A stretch of DNA of 64,000 nt from Pseudomonas monteilii NBRC 103158 = DSM 14164. GTDB taxonomy: Bacteria > Pseudomonadota > Gammaproteobacteria > Pseudomonadales > Pseudomonadaceae. The translations under genes and the position numbers were made by a program. This document shows, one piece after another, positions 56,810 to 64,000 of this stretch. The stretch's first letter is position 1. Every line of letters starts with the position of its first letter. Where the stretch lies: NCBI RefSeq assembly GCF_000730605.1, contig NZ_BBIS01000025.1, forward strand, positions 62,001 through 126,000, given 5' to 3'. Below the pieces are notes generated by a model. It saw only the letters and a list, made by a program, of their open reading frames with translations. It was not told the DNA's origin and made no database searches.

Positions 56810-57079
56810 ATGCCTAGCCCACAACTGTACATCATCGATTACCAACTGCATGGCCAGCCGCGCAGTTTCATCATTCGTCTGGAGCGGTTGGACAATGCCG
56901 AGGCCTGGCATTGGGCAAGTTGCGATGCGGGCATCGGCATCATTCCCAAGTTCGGGCGCGAAAAAATCCGGAAGATCAGCCGGCCCATGGCCGAGCGCTA
57001 CGGGATTACCGAAGTGACCTGGCGAATTTCGGGGAGCAAGCCGAACCAGTCGGCGGTGGATCCGGCGGCAATGCGTTGA
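56810..57079 (+). CDS. hypothetical protein, DUF6555-like
   Basis: An 89-residue protein. ATG 56810 is chosen because AGGAGG stands nine bases before it; two other Met codons lie upstream in frame. Its sequence (QLYIIDYQLHGQPRSFIIRLERLDNAEAWHWASCDAGIGIIPKFGREKIRKISRPMAERYGITEVTWRIS) resembles a small Pseudomonas-specific family, DUF6555. No function is known. It stands between the KGG gene and the paa cluster, converging on a strong hairpin. Confidence 0.8.
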   Translation: MPSPQLYIIDYQLHGQPRSFIIRLERLDNAEAWHWASCDAGIGIIPKFGREKIRKISRPMAERYGITEVTWRISGSKPNQSAVDPAAMR

Positions 57080-57095
57080 TGCCACACCTGAAGCT

Positions 57096-57133
57096 GCCGG
57101 CCACTTCGCGGTTGAACCCGTGAAGTGGCCGGC
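57096..57133. terminator. REP-like hairpin between the hypothetical gene and paaZ
   Basis: GCCGGCCACTTC and GAAGTGGCCGGC form a perfect 12-bp stem around GCGGTTGAACCCGT, the REP core of this genus, between convergent genes. Confidence 0.75.
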
Positions 57134-57145
57134 GAGGTCAAACCA

Positions 57146-59200
57146 TCACTCCGGCTGCTTCAACACCAAGGTCAGGATGTCATAGCTGGCCACCAGCTCC
57201 CCCAGTTGGTTAGTGACTTCTACATCCCACGCCACCACACCCTGCGGCTGGCCCAACGGGCTGGTCTTGCCTTGGTCGATTTTGCGCTTGCAGGTCAAAC
57301 GCGCCTGGATGGTGTCGCCAATGCCCACCGGGTTGATGAAACGCAGGGTATCCAGGCCATAGTTTGCCAACACCGGCCCGGCACCCGGCGACACGAACAG
57401 GCCGGCTGCCGCCGACAGCACGAAGTAGCCATGGGCAATGCGCTTGCCAAACTGCGATTCCTTGGCTGCGATTTCGTCGAAATGCATGTAGAAGTGGTCA
57501 CCCGACAGGCAGCCGAAGTTGACCAGGTCGGCTTCGGTCACCGTGCGGCGGTGGGTCAGCAGCGACTCGCCAATGCGCAGCTGCTGGAAGTAGCGGCGGA
57601 ACGGGTGCACTTCGGTTTCGATCACTTCGCCACCGCGCACGTATTCGCCGGTGACTGCCGTGAGCATGCTCGGCGAACCCTGGACAGCGGCACGCTGCAG
57701 GTAGTGCTTGACCGCACGCAGGCCACCCAGCTCTTCACCACCACCGGCCCGGCCAGGGCCGCCGTGCTTGAGTTGCGGCAGTGGCGAGCCATGGCCGGTG
57801 GACTCCTTCGCGGCCTCGCTGTCGAGCACCAGCAGGCGGCCATGCCAGGCAGCCGCCACCGGAATGGCCTTGGCAGCCACGCTACGGTCGGCGGTGACCA
57901 GGGTTGCCACCAGGCTGCCTTTGCCCCGCGCGGCCAGCGCCAAGGCTTCGTCAAGGTCATCGTAGGCCATCAGCGTGCTGACCGGGCCGAACGCTTCGAT
58001 GTCGTGAGCGCCGCCTTCGGCGTGCGGGTCGCGGGCTTGCAGCAGGGTCGGGGCGAAGAACGCCCCTTCAGCCACACCCTCGCCGCGCGGGGCAAAGCCA
58101 TCGCTGGCGCCGAACAGCTGGTCACAGCTTTGCAGCAGGCTGCGTACCCGCTCGGCCACGTCGTGCTGCTGGTCGTGGGAGGCCAGGGCACCCATGCGCA
58201 CGCCTTCCAGCGCGGGGTCGCCAACCACGACTTTGCTCAGGCGCTCGCGCAAGCGTGTGGCAACGGCATCGATGTGCCTGGCCGGCACAATGGCCCGGCG
58301 GATGGCCGTGCATTTCTGCCCGGCCTTGGTGGTCATTTCACGCACCACCTCCTTGATATACAGATCGAACTCTTCGCTGTCCGGGCTTACGTCCGGTCCG
58401 AGGATGGCACAGTTCAGCGAATCCGCCTCTGCGGTGAAAGGTACCGAATTACGTATCAGGTTCGGCGTGACGCGCAATTTGGCAGCGGTATCGGCGGAGC
58501 CGGTGAAGGTCACGACATCCTGACCTTGCAGGCGGTCGAGCAAGTCGCCTGTGCTGCCGATCACCAATTGCAGGCTACCTTCCGGCAGCAAGCCGGAGGC
58601 GTTCATCAGGCGCACCACGGCTTCGGTCAGGTAGCTGGTGGAGGTCGCAGGCTTGACGATACAAGGCATGCCGGCCAGGAAGGTCGGCGCGAATTTTTCC
58701 AGCATGCCCCAGATGGGGAAGTTGAACGCGTTGATGTGCACCGCAACGCCTGCACGCGGCACCAGGATGTGGCTGCCGGCGAAATGGCCTTGTTTGCCCA
58801 GCGCAATGGCAGGGCCTTCGTGCACCAGGTTACCCGACGGCAACTCACGGCTGCCAATGCCCGCGTACGAGAACAACGTGGCGTTACCACCCTCGATGTC
58901 GATCCAGCTGTCGGCACGGGTAGCGCCGCTGTGGTGCGACAAGGCGTAAAGCTGTTCCTTGCGTTCGGCCAGGTACAAGGCCAGGGCTTTGAGGCGCTGG
59001 GCGCGCTGCTGGAAGTCCATGGCCATCAAGCTGGCAAGGCCACGGGCTCGTGCGTAGTCCACGGCTTCGGCGAAGTCCGGGCGCTCTTCATGGCTGTAGG
59101 CAAGCACGTGGCCGTCGAGGGCACTGCGCAGGGCCTGAGCGCCATGCTGGCCCAGCCAACGGCCGGCAATGAAGCTTTGCAGGGTAGGGGCGGCAGACAT
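57146..59200 (-). CDS. paaZ: PaaZ, bifunctional oxepin-CoA hydrolase/3-oxo-5,6-dehydrosuberyl-CoA semialdehyde dehydrogenase
   Basis: A 684-residue bifunctional enzyme. ATG 59200 has GGAG six bases upstream. The N-terminal part is an aldehyde dehydrogenase (FNFPIWGMLEKFAPTFLAGMP, VTFTGSADTAAKLR, catalytic Cys in KAGQKCTAIRR). The C-terminal 150 residues are a MaoC-type hot-dog hydratase (VNFGCLSGDHFYMHFDEIAAKESQFGKRIAHGYFVL) acting on the oxepin-CoA ring. It is a key step in phenylacetate breakdown. It follows the porin gene in the same operon with a 37-bp gap. Confidence 0.95.
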   Translation of the reverse strand: MSAAPTLQSFIAGRWLGQHGAQALRSALDGHVLAYSHEERPDFAEAVDYARARGLASLMAMDFQQRAQRLKALALYLAERKEQLYALSHHSGATRADSWIDIEGGNATLFSYAGIGSRELPSGNLVHEGPAIALGKQGHFAGSHILVPRAGVAVHINAFNFPIWGMLEKFAPTFLAGMPCIVKPATSTSYLTEAVVRLMNASGLLPEGSLQLVIGSTGDLLDRLQGQDVVTFTGSADTAAKLRVTPNLIRNSVPFTAEADSLNCAILGPDVSPDSEEFDLYIKEVVREMTTKAGQKCTAIRRAIVPARHIDAVATRLRERLSKVVVGDPALEGVRMGALASHDQQHDVAERVRSLLQSCDQLFGASDGFAPRGEGVAEGAFFAPTLLQARDPHAEGGAHDIEAFGPVSTLMAYDDLDEALALAARGKGSLVATLVTADRSVAAKAIPVAAAWHGRLLVLDSEAAKESTGHGSPLPQLKHGGPGRAGGGEELGGLRAVKHYLQRAAVQGSPSMLTAVTGEYVRGGEVIETEVHPFRRYFQQLRIGESLLTHRRTVTEADLVNFGCLSGDHFYMHFDEIAAKESQFGKRIAHGYFVLSAAAGLFVSPGAGPVLANYGLDTLRFINPVGIGDTIQARLTCKRKIDQGKTSPLGQPQGVVAWDVEVTNQLGELVASYDILTLVLKQPE

Positions 59201-59237
59201 GCTGTTCTCCATGCTGTTCAAATGTAGGGGCGCGCTG

Positions 59238-60491
59238 TTACCACAGCGCCAGGGTGTAGCCGATGATCAAACGGTTCTCGTCCACAGCATTGGTCAGGCC
59301 ATTGCCGGAACGGAAAGTGACATTGCGCCAGCGCAGGCTCACGTCTTTGAACGGGCCACTCTGGATGACGTAGGTGATGTCGGTGTCGCGTTCGCGCTCG
59401 CGGCCATTGCTGACGGTGGCGGTTTCGGCGTGGCGGCCGTCGGTGTAGCGGGTCATGAAACTCAGGCCGGGGATGCCCATCGCCACAAAGTCGTAGTCAT
59501 AGCGCACTTGCCATGAGTCCAGCCCGGCACGGGTGAAGGTGTTGTAGGTGACCAGGTTGACCGTGAACGGGTCGCCGCCGTTGACGAACGGGAAGGCGCT
59601 GTCGCCGGACATCTGCTGCCAGGTGGCGGTGAACTTGTGCGCCCGTACGCCGAGCGTGAACATGGCGTTGAAGTTGCGGTTGTCGATGTTGCCGGCACGC
59701 TCGGCGCCATCGTTGCGGCTGTCGAAGTAGCGCAGGTCGCTGCGCAGGCTCACACCTTCGCTCAACGGACGGGTATCGATCAGGCCCACGAACTGCTGGC
59801 GGTAGATGTCTTCGAGTTTGGCGTAGTAGTAGCTGACGCTGGTTTGCGGGGTGATGGCATAGCTGCCACCGCCGAAGTCCAGGTGGTCGCTGGTAGCAGC
59901 GCCATAGCCGATGTCGTCCCGGCCCGAGGAATCGCGCAGGTTGGCCTTGGTCAGGCGGCCGGCGTTGAAGGTGAAGCCATCAAGGTCCTGGCTGGTCAAC
60001 AGGCCACCCTGGAAGGTGGACGCCAGCAGGCGGGTGTCGTTGTAGACCACCACCGGCAAGATGGGTTGCAGCGTGCCCAGGCGCAATGTGCTTTTGGACA
60101 CGCGCACCTTGCCGGTCAGGCCCAGTTCGCTGTAGTCATCGACCGGTTCATGGCTGTTTGGTCCAAAGGGCAGCAAGCCGGTGTTGCGGCGGTCGCGACT
60201 GGAGTCGAGCTTGATACCCAGCTGGCCCATGGCATCGACGCCAAAACCGACCGGGCCTTCGGTGAAGCCCGACTCAAGCTTGGCGGTAAAGCCCTGGCCC
60301 CATTCCTCGGCCTTGGCCTGCGGGGCATTGTTTTGGCGGAAGTCGCGGTTGATGTAGTGGTTACGCAGCTCCAGCCGTGCGTGGCTGTCGCTGATGAAGT
60401 CTGCCATCGCTGGCAATGGCAATGCGAGGGTGGCCAGCCAGGCAGCTGACATGAAGTGCGTGCGGTTCATTGTTGTTGTTTTACCCGACAT
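59238..60491 (-). CDS. OprD-family phenylacetate porin
   Basis: A 417-residue outer-membrane porin. The start is ATG 60491 (AAGGA nine bases before); an inner ATG at 60470 is the alternative. Signal peptide ends around MADFISDS. The opening FISDSHARLELRNHYINRDFRQNN and [36 protein letters not shown] are of the OprD family, and the terminal strand ends IGYTLALW. The place between paaZ and the permease gene is the same as phaK of the P. putida phenylacetate cluster. Confidence 0.9.
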   Translation of the reverse strand: MSGKTTTMNRTHFMSAAWLATLALPLPAMADFISDSHARLELRNHYINRDFRQNNAPQAKAEEWGQGFTAKLESGFTEGPVGFGVDAMGQLGIKLDSSRDRRNTGLLPFGPNSHEPVDDYSELGLTGKVRVSKSTLRLGTLQPILPVVVYNDTRLLASTFQGGLLTSQDLDGFTFNAGRLTKANLRDSSGRDDIGYGAATSDHLDFGGGSYAITPQTSVSYYYAKLEDIYRQQFVGLIDTRPLSEGVSLRSDLRYFDSRNDGAERAGNIDNRNFNAMFTLGVRAHKFTATWQQMSGDSAFPFVNGGDPFTVNLVTYNTFTRAGLDSWQVRYDYDFVAMGIPGLSFMTRYTDGRHAETATVSNGRERERDTDITYVIQSGPFKDVSLRWRNVTFRSGNGLTNAVDENRLIIGYTLALW

Positions 60492-60509
60492 GATTGTTCG
60501 TCCTTGAAG

Positions 60510-62072
60510 TCAGTGCTTGCTGGCGCCGGCGGCGCCGATACCGGTCATGGAGCGGATGAACTGGGCCAGGTAGCGGCCGCGCTCTTCAGTGGCACGCTCA
60601 GAGCTGTCGGTGACCGAGAACACCCAGGCGCTGAGGAACGCCAGGCTCATGGAGAACAGCGCCGGGTTGCTGTAAGGGAACAATGCTTTTTCGTTGTGCA
60701 GCACGTTGACCCACACCGCCGGGCCAAGCACCACCAGCAGCACTGCCGTAACCAGGCCAGCCATGCTGCCGCATACCGCGCCACGGGTGGTCAGCCCCTT
60801 CCAGAACATCGAGAGCAGCAGCACCGGGAAATTGACCGAGGCAGCCACTGCCAGTACCAGGCCGGAGAGGAAGGCGATGTTCTGCGACTCGAACAGCAGG
60901 CCGAGGATGACCGCCAGCAGGCCTATCAGCAGGGTGGCGATACGCGACACACGCATTTCTTCCTGCTCGGTGGCCTTGCCTTGACGGAACACGCAGGCGT
61001 ACAGATCGTGGGACACGGCCGATGCGCCAGACAGCGCCAGGCCGGCAACCACGGCCAGGATGGTGGCGAAGGCCACGGCAGAGATGAAACCAAGGAATAG
61101 GTTGCCGCCCACGGCCTGGGCCAGATGCACGGCGACCATGTTGCCGCCGCCGATGATGGCGCCGGTGGCATCGCGGTAGGACGGCTCGGTGCCAACCATG
61201 ACGATGGCGCCAAAGCCAATGACGATCAGCAGCAGGTAGAAGTAGCCGATGAAGCCGGTGGCATAGAACACGCTCTTGCGTGCTTCCTTGGCGTCGCTCA
61301 CGGTGAAGAAGCGCATCAGGATATGCGGCAGGCCAGCGGTGCCGAACATCATGCCCAAGCCAAGGGAAATGGCATCAATCGGGTTGGACAGCAAGCCACC
61401 CGGGGCCATGATTGCCTGCCCCTTGGCATGCACGGCCACGGCGCTGGCGAACATGGCTTCGGTGCTGAAGCCGAAATGCTTGAGCACCATGAAGGCCATG
61501 AAGCTGGTGCCCGAAAGCAGCATGACTGCCTTGATGATCTGCACCCAGGTGGTGGCGAGCATACCGCCGAAGGTGACGTAGGCAACCATCAACACACCGA
61601 CCAGCATGACCGCGTACAGGTAGCTGATGCCGAACAGCAGCTCGATCAGCTTGCCGGCGCCGACCATCTGCGCGACCAGATACATCAATGCGACGACCAA
61701 GGTGCCGAATGCCGATGTGAGGCGCACCGGCGTTTGTGCCAGGCGGTAGCTGACCACGTCGGCGAACGTGTACTTGCCCAGGTTACGCAGGCGCTCGGCG
61801 ATCAGGAACAGGATGATCGGCCAGCCGGCCAGCACGCCAAGGGCATACAGCAGGCCGTCGTAGCCGTTCATGAACATCATGGCCGAGATGCCCAGGAAGG
61901 AAGCGGCACTGATCATGTCGCCGGCGATCGCCAGGCCGTTCTGCATGCCGGTCAGCCCCCCGCCGGCGGTATAGAAGTCGCTGGCCGAGCGGGTGCGCAG
62001 GGCAGCCCAGCGCGTGACCAGCAGGGTGAAGCAGACGAACACCATGAACATCGAGATGGCAGTCCAGTTCAT
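60510..62072 (-). CDS. paaL: sodium:solute symporter-family permease (PaaL/PhaJ-like)
   Basis: A 520-residue sodium:solute symporter, ATG 62072; an in-frame extension to 62420 reads into the DUF485 gene and is not the start. About thirteen hydrophobic segments are present. Family motifs are [29 protein letters not shown] (residues 30-60), [29 protein letters not shown] and [16 protein letters not shown]. Such acetate/phenylacetate permeases, called PaaL or PhaJ in Pseudomonas, take up the substrate of the pathway. Its start overlaps the DUF485 gene end by 4 bp (ATGA), a usual pairing for ActP-like permeases. Confidence 0.93.
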   Translation of the reverse strand: MNWTAISMFMVFVCFTLLVTRWAALRTRSASDFYTAGGGLTGMQNGLAIAGDMISAASFLGISAMMFMNGYDGLLYALGVLAGWPIILFLIAERLRNLGKYTFADVVSYRLAQTPVRLTSAFGTLVVALMYLVAQMVGAGKLIELLFGISYLYAVMLVGVLMVAYVTFGGMLATTWVQIIKAVMLLSGTSFMAFMVLKHFGFSTEAMFASAVAVHAKGQAIMAPGGLLSNPIDAISLGLGMMFGTAGLPHILMRFFTVSDAKEARKSVFYATGFIGYFYLLLIVIGFGAIVMVGTEPSYRDATGAIIGGGNMVAVHLAQAVGGNLFLGFISAVAFATILAVVAGLALSGASAVSHDLYACVFRQGKATEQEEMRVSRIATLLIGLLAVILGLLFESQNIAFLSGLVLAVAASVNFPVLLLSMFWKGLTTRGAVCGSMAGLVTAVLLVVLGPAVWVNVLHNEKALFPYSNPALFSMSLAFLSAWVFSVTDSSERATEERGRYLAQFIRSMTGIGAAGASKH

Positions 62073-62377
62073 TGTGCGCACTCCTGCTTGACCTTGTCGT
62101 TGAGCGGGTCGAGCACATTGTTGGCGCGGTGCACGTAGATGCCGGTCAGGGCGAAGGACAGCAGCACCATCAGCACACCTACCAGCATGCCCACGGTGGT
62201 CACGCCGCCGCTGAGGGACTGGCCGAGGGTGCTGGGCGAGAACGCAACCAGCAGGACGAAGCCGTAGTAGATCACCAGCATGGCCAGGGTCAGGCTGCCG
62301 TTGAGGCGGCGTTTGCGCCGTACCAGGTGCTGGAAGTCGGGGTGCTTGGCGATGCTTTCTATTCGTTCGGGTGTCAT
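62069..62377 (-). CDS. DUF485 membrane protein
   Basis: A 102-residue membrane protein with two hydrophobic segments ([20 protein letters not shown] and [24 protein letters not shown]). It matches DUF485, the small partner (YjcH type) that precedes ActP-like permeases. The 4-bp overlap with the permease gene shows coupling. In this operon it would assist phenylacetate uptake. Confidence 0.93.
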   Translation of the reverse strand: MTPERIESIAKHPDFQHLVRRKRRLNGSLTLAMLVIYYGFVLLVAFSPSTLGQSLSGGVTTVGMLVGVLMVLLSFALTGIYVHRANNVLDPLNDKVKQECAQ

Positions 62378-62448
62378 GGCAAGCGATCTCTTGGTGTTGT
62401 AATTGTTTTGTTGAGGTCACGCGAGTGTTGCGGTGTCGCTGATGGCCT

Positions 62449-62470
62449 CTTCGCGGGCGCGCCCGCGAAG
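62449..62470. terminator. palindromic REP hairpin between paaE and the DUF485 gene
   Basis: CTTCGCGGGCG and CGCCCGCGAAG form a 22-bp perfect palindrome, a REP core unit, between paaE and the DUF485 gene. It may separate the paaABCDE and uptake transcripts, or only act as an RNA-end stabiliser. No T run. Confidence 0.6.
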
Positions 62471-62484
62471 CAGGCGACTCGGTC

Positions 62485-63561
62485 TCAGAGTTGGTCGAAA
62501 TCGAGGACCACTTTGTCGCTCACCGGGTAGGTCTGGCACGACAGCACATACCCGGCCGCCACTTCGTAGTCTTCCAGTGCGTGGTTGCTGTCCATTTCCA
62601 CTTCGCCTTCGATCACCCGGCACTTGCAGGTAGAGCACACGCCGGCCTTGCAGGAGTAGGGCAGCTCGGCGCCGATGGCATTGCCGGCGTCCAGCACGTT
62701 CTGGGTGTTGCGTGGCAAGTCGAAGGTGAGCGCGCGTCCGTCGCTGATCACGGTGATGTGGCTGAGCGCCGCGTCCACCTGGCGCGCGGCTTCGCGGGCT
62801 TCGCGTCGTGCTTCATTCCCGGCAGCGGCGAACAGCTCGAAATGGATGCGCTCCTTGCCCAGGCCGTTGGCCTGCAAGCTGTCGCGTACGGTCTCGGTCA
62901 TCGCCTGGGGGCCGCAGATGAAGGCCGCGTCCAGGCCTGGAACGTCCAGCCAGCGCGAAAACAGCTGGCCGCACTTGTCAGCGTCGATGCGACCGTTGTA
63001 CAGGTCGACATCCTGCTGCTCGCGGCTGAATACGAAAATCAGGTTCAGGCGGTCGAGGTACCGGTTTTTCAGGTCTTCGAGCTTGTCGCGGAACAGCGCG
63101 CCAGAGCTGGAGCGGTTGCCGTACAGCAAGGTGAAGCGGCTGTGTGGCTCGCTGGCCAGGGTGGTGCCAATGATCGACAGGATGGGGGTTATGCCGCTGC
63201 CGGCGGCCACGCCCAGGTAATTACCCTGGCGGGCAGGGTCCAGCGGTACGAAGAAGCTGCCCGATGGCGGCATCACGTCCAGTTGCTGGCCAGCTTTGAG
63301 CCTATCATTGGCAAACGCCGAGAAACGCCCGCCGGGCACGCGCTTTACGGCCACGCGCAGCTCACCGTCCTGGACGGCGCTGCAGATGGAGTAGGAACGG
63401 CGCACTTCTTCGTTGTCCAGCTGGGTACGCACGACCAGGTACTGCCCCTGGGTGAAACGGAACTGCGCTTGCAAGTGCTCGGGCACGTCGAAGGCAATCG
63501 ATACCGCGTCACGGGTCTCGTTGCGCACTTGCTTGATGGTCAGGCTGTGAAACTGGCTCAT
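62485..63561 (-). CDS. paaE: PaaE, reductase of the phenylacetyl-CoA epoxidase
   Basis: A 358-residue NADPH-dependent reductase; ATG 63561 follows GGAG by six bases, and an earlier in-frame ATG is at 63573. The N-terminal FAD domain has [25 protein letters not shown], an NAD site ([27 protein letters not shown]), and the C-terminal plant-type 2Fe-2S domain is [11 protein letters not shown] with a fourth Cys in YVLSCQT. It passes electrons to the PaaABC oxygenase. It lies 15 bp after paaD. Confidence 0.96.
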   Translation of the reverse strand: MSQFHSLTIKQVRNETRDAVSIAFDVPEHLQAQFRFTQGQYLVVRTQLDNEEVRRSYSICSAVQDGELRVAVKRVPGGRFSAFANDRLKAGQQLDVMPPSGSFFVPLDPARQGNYLGVAAGSGITPILSIIGTTLASEPHSRFTLLYGNRSSSGALFRDKLEDLKNRYLDRLNLIFVFSREQQDVDLYNGRIDADKCGQLFSRWLDVPGLDAAFICGPQAMTETVRDSLQANGLGKERIHFELFAAAGNEARREAREAARQVDAALSHITVISDGRALTFDLPRNTQNVLDAGNAIGAELPYSCKAGVCSTCKCRVIEGEVEMDSNHALEDYEVAAGYVLSCQTYPVSDKVVLDFDQL

Positions 63562-63576
63562 GGCGTTCTCCACGGC

Positions 63577-64000
63577 TCAAATGCATTTGAAATAGTCGAA
63601 CGGCTCCAGGCACTCGCGGCAGCGGTACAGCGCCTTGCACGCGGTGGAGCCGAACTGGCTGAGCAATTCGGTATGGGCGCTGCCGCATTGTGGGCAGCAC
63701 ACTTGGGGCACTTCGCCGAGCAGGCTGCGCTTGCTGGCGCTGCCTTGAGGCGGCGCGATGCCATAAGCCCGCAGGCGCTCGCGGCCCAGTTCGCTGATCC
63801 AGTCAGTGCTCCATGCCGGGGTCAGCCGGCGTTCAAGGTCTGGCGCGGCAAAACCGGCCTGCTCCAGCGCCTGGCGGATATCACCTTCGATCACCTCGGT
63901 GGCCGGGCAACCGGAGTAGGTCGGGGTAACCACCAGGTGCAGGTGGCCGGCGCGCCAGTCGAGGTCGCGAACGATCCCCAGGTCGACCACGCTGACCACG
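63577..64000 (-). CDS. paaD: PaaD, Fe-S assembly-like protein of the phenylacetyl-CoA epoxidase operon (partial, N-terminus beyond right edge)
   Basis: The visible part is about 140 residues and stays open to the right edge; the true start is outside. It shows the MIP18/SufT-like domain (VSVVDLGIVRDLDWRAGHLHLVVTPTYSGCPA) and a C-terminal zinc- or Fe-S-type cluster CCPQCGSAHTELLSQFGSTACKALYRCRECLEPFDYFKC, as in PaaD. It is required for maturing the PaaABCE complex. The gene order paaD-paaE fits the standard paaABCDE operon. Confidence 0.93.
   Translation of the reverse strand, partial: VVSVVDLGIVRDLDWRAGHLHLVVTPTYSGCPATEVIEGDIRQALEQAGFAAPDLERRLTPAWSTDWISELGRERLRAYGIAPPQGSASKRSLLGEVPQVCCPQCGSAHTELLSQFGSTACKALYRCRECLEPFDYFKCI

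Noticed and set aside
57125..59227. 700-codon plus-strand frame opposite paaZ
   Set aside because: paaZ on the minus strand has two known domains with catalytic residues; the plus frame starts within the neighbouring hairpin.

Overview
The window is about 63 % G+C Gammaproteobacterial chromosome and reads as a member of the Pseudomonas putida group. The evidence is the complete ben cluster next to benR, an OprD-type porin in each aromatic cluster, the paaZ / porin / permease / DUF485 / paaE / paaD order, two gene pairs of P. putida type (sad with a LysR gene; CdaR with glycerate kinase), and the characteristic intergenic REP hairpins built on a TTCGCGGG core. No rRNA, tRNA, insertion sequence, prophage or CRISPR array is visible. 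The window is ordinary, metabolically versatile chromosome with a few accessory islets.

Layout. 1-4.1 kb: polyamine module on the minus strand (partial FAD oxidoreductase, PotF-like binding protein, gamma-glutamylpolyamine synthetase-like enzyme) facing an AraC regulator. 4.2-6.1 kb: a lone SF1 helicase-like ATPase. 6.1-8.5 kb: succinate-semialdehyde dehydrogenase with a divergent LysR regulator. 8.6-15.0 kb: envelope and stress genes (PagL, a TonB siderophore receptor behind a Fur box, a tandem universal stress protein, an IMPase-family phosphatase, a lipoprotein). 15.3-24.1 kb: benR and benABCDKEF for uptake of benzoate and its conversion to catechol; a BenR/XylS-type tandem operator lies in front of benA, and no catA gene lies between benK and benE. 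24.2-30.7 kb: a membrane hydrolase, a LysR gene, a flavin monooxygenase, a low-G+C EF-hand protein, an aldo/keto reductase and a Rieske-FAD reductase. 30.9-34.7 kb: MFS carrier, CdaR-type regulator and glycerate kinase, probably for sugar-acid or glycerate use. 34.7-39.5 kb: LysR/SMP-30 pair, a solitary tyrosine recombinase and a GGDEF-EAL protein.

39.5-43.9 kb holds a 1131-residue secreted multicopper oxidase followed by a SCO1-cytochrome c fusion, read from an excellent sigma-54 promoter; this resembles a manganese-oxidase locus. 44.2-47.0 kb is a TPP-riboswitch operon: two TenA proteins of different catalytic classes and a CodA-like deaminase with a substituted active site and a hairpin over its ribosome-binding site. 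47.2-57.1 kb carries a KfrA-like DNA-binding coiled-coil protein, MgtC, an orphan CrtZ, a BASS carrier, a DyP peroxidase, a Tat-exported aldo/keto reductase, a carrier, and a stress islet (two KGG-repeat proteins around a nucleosidase and a ClpP-like protein). From 57.1 kb to the right edge runs the end of the phenylacetate (paa) cluster.

The most promising less-described features are the thiamine-regulated tenA-tenA-codA operon, the sigma-54 multicopper-oxidase locus, the duplicated EF-hand protein and the structured leaders of the KGG genes. All functional assignments are from reading motifs and gene order; no database search was run.
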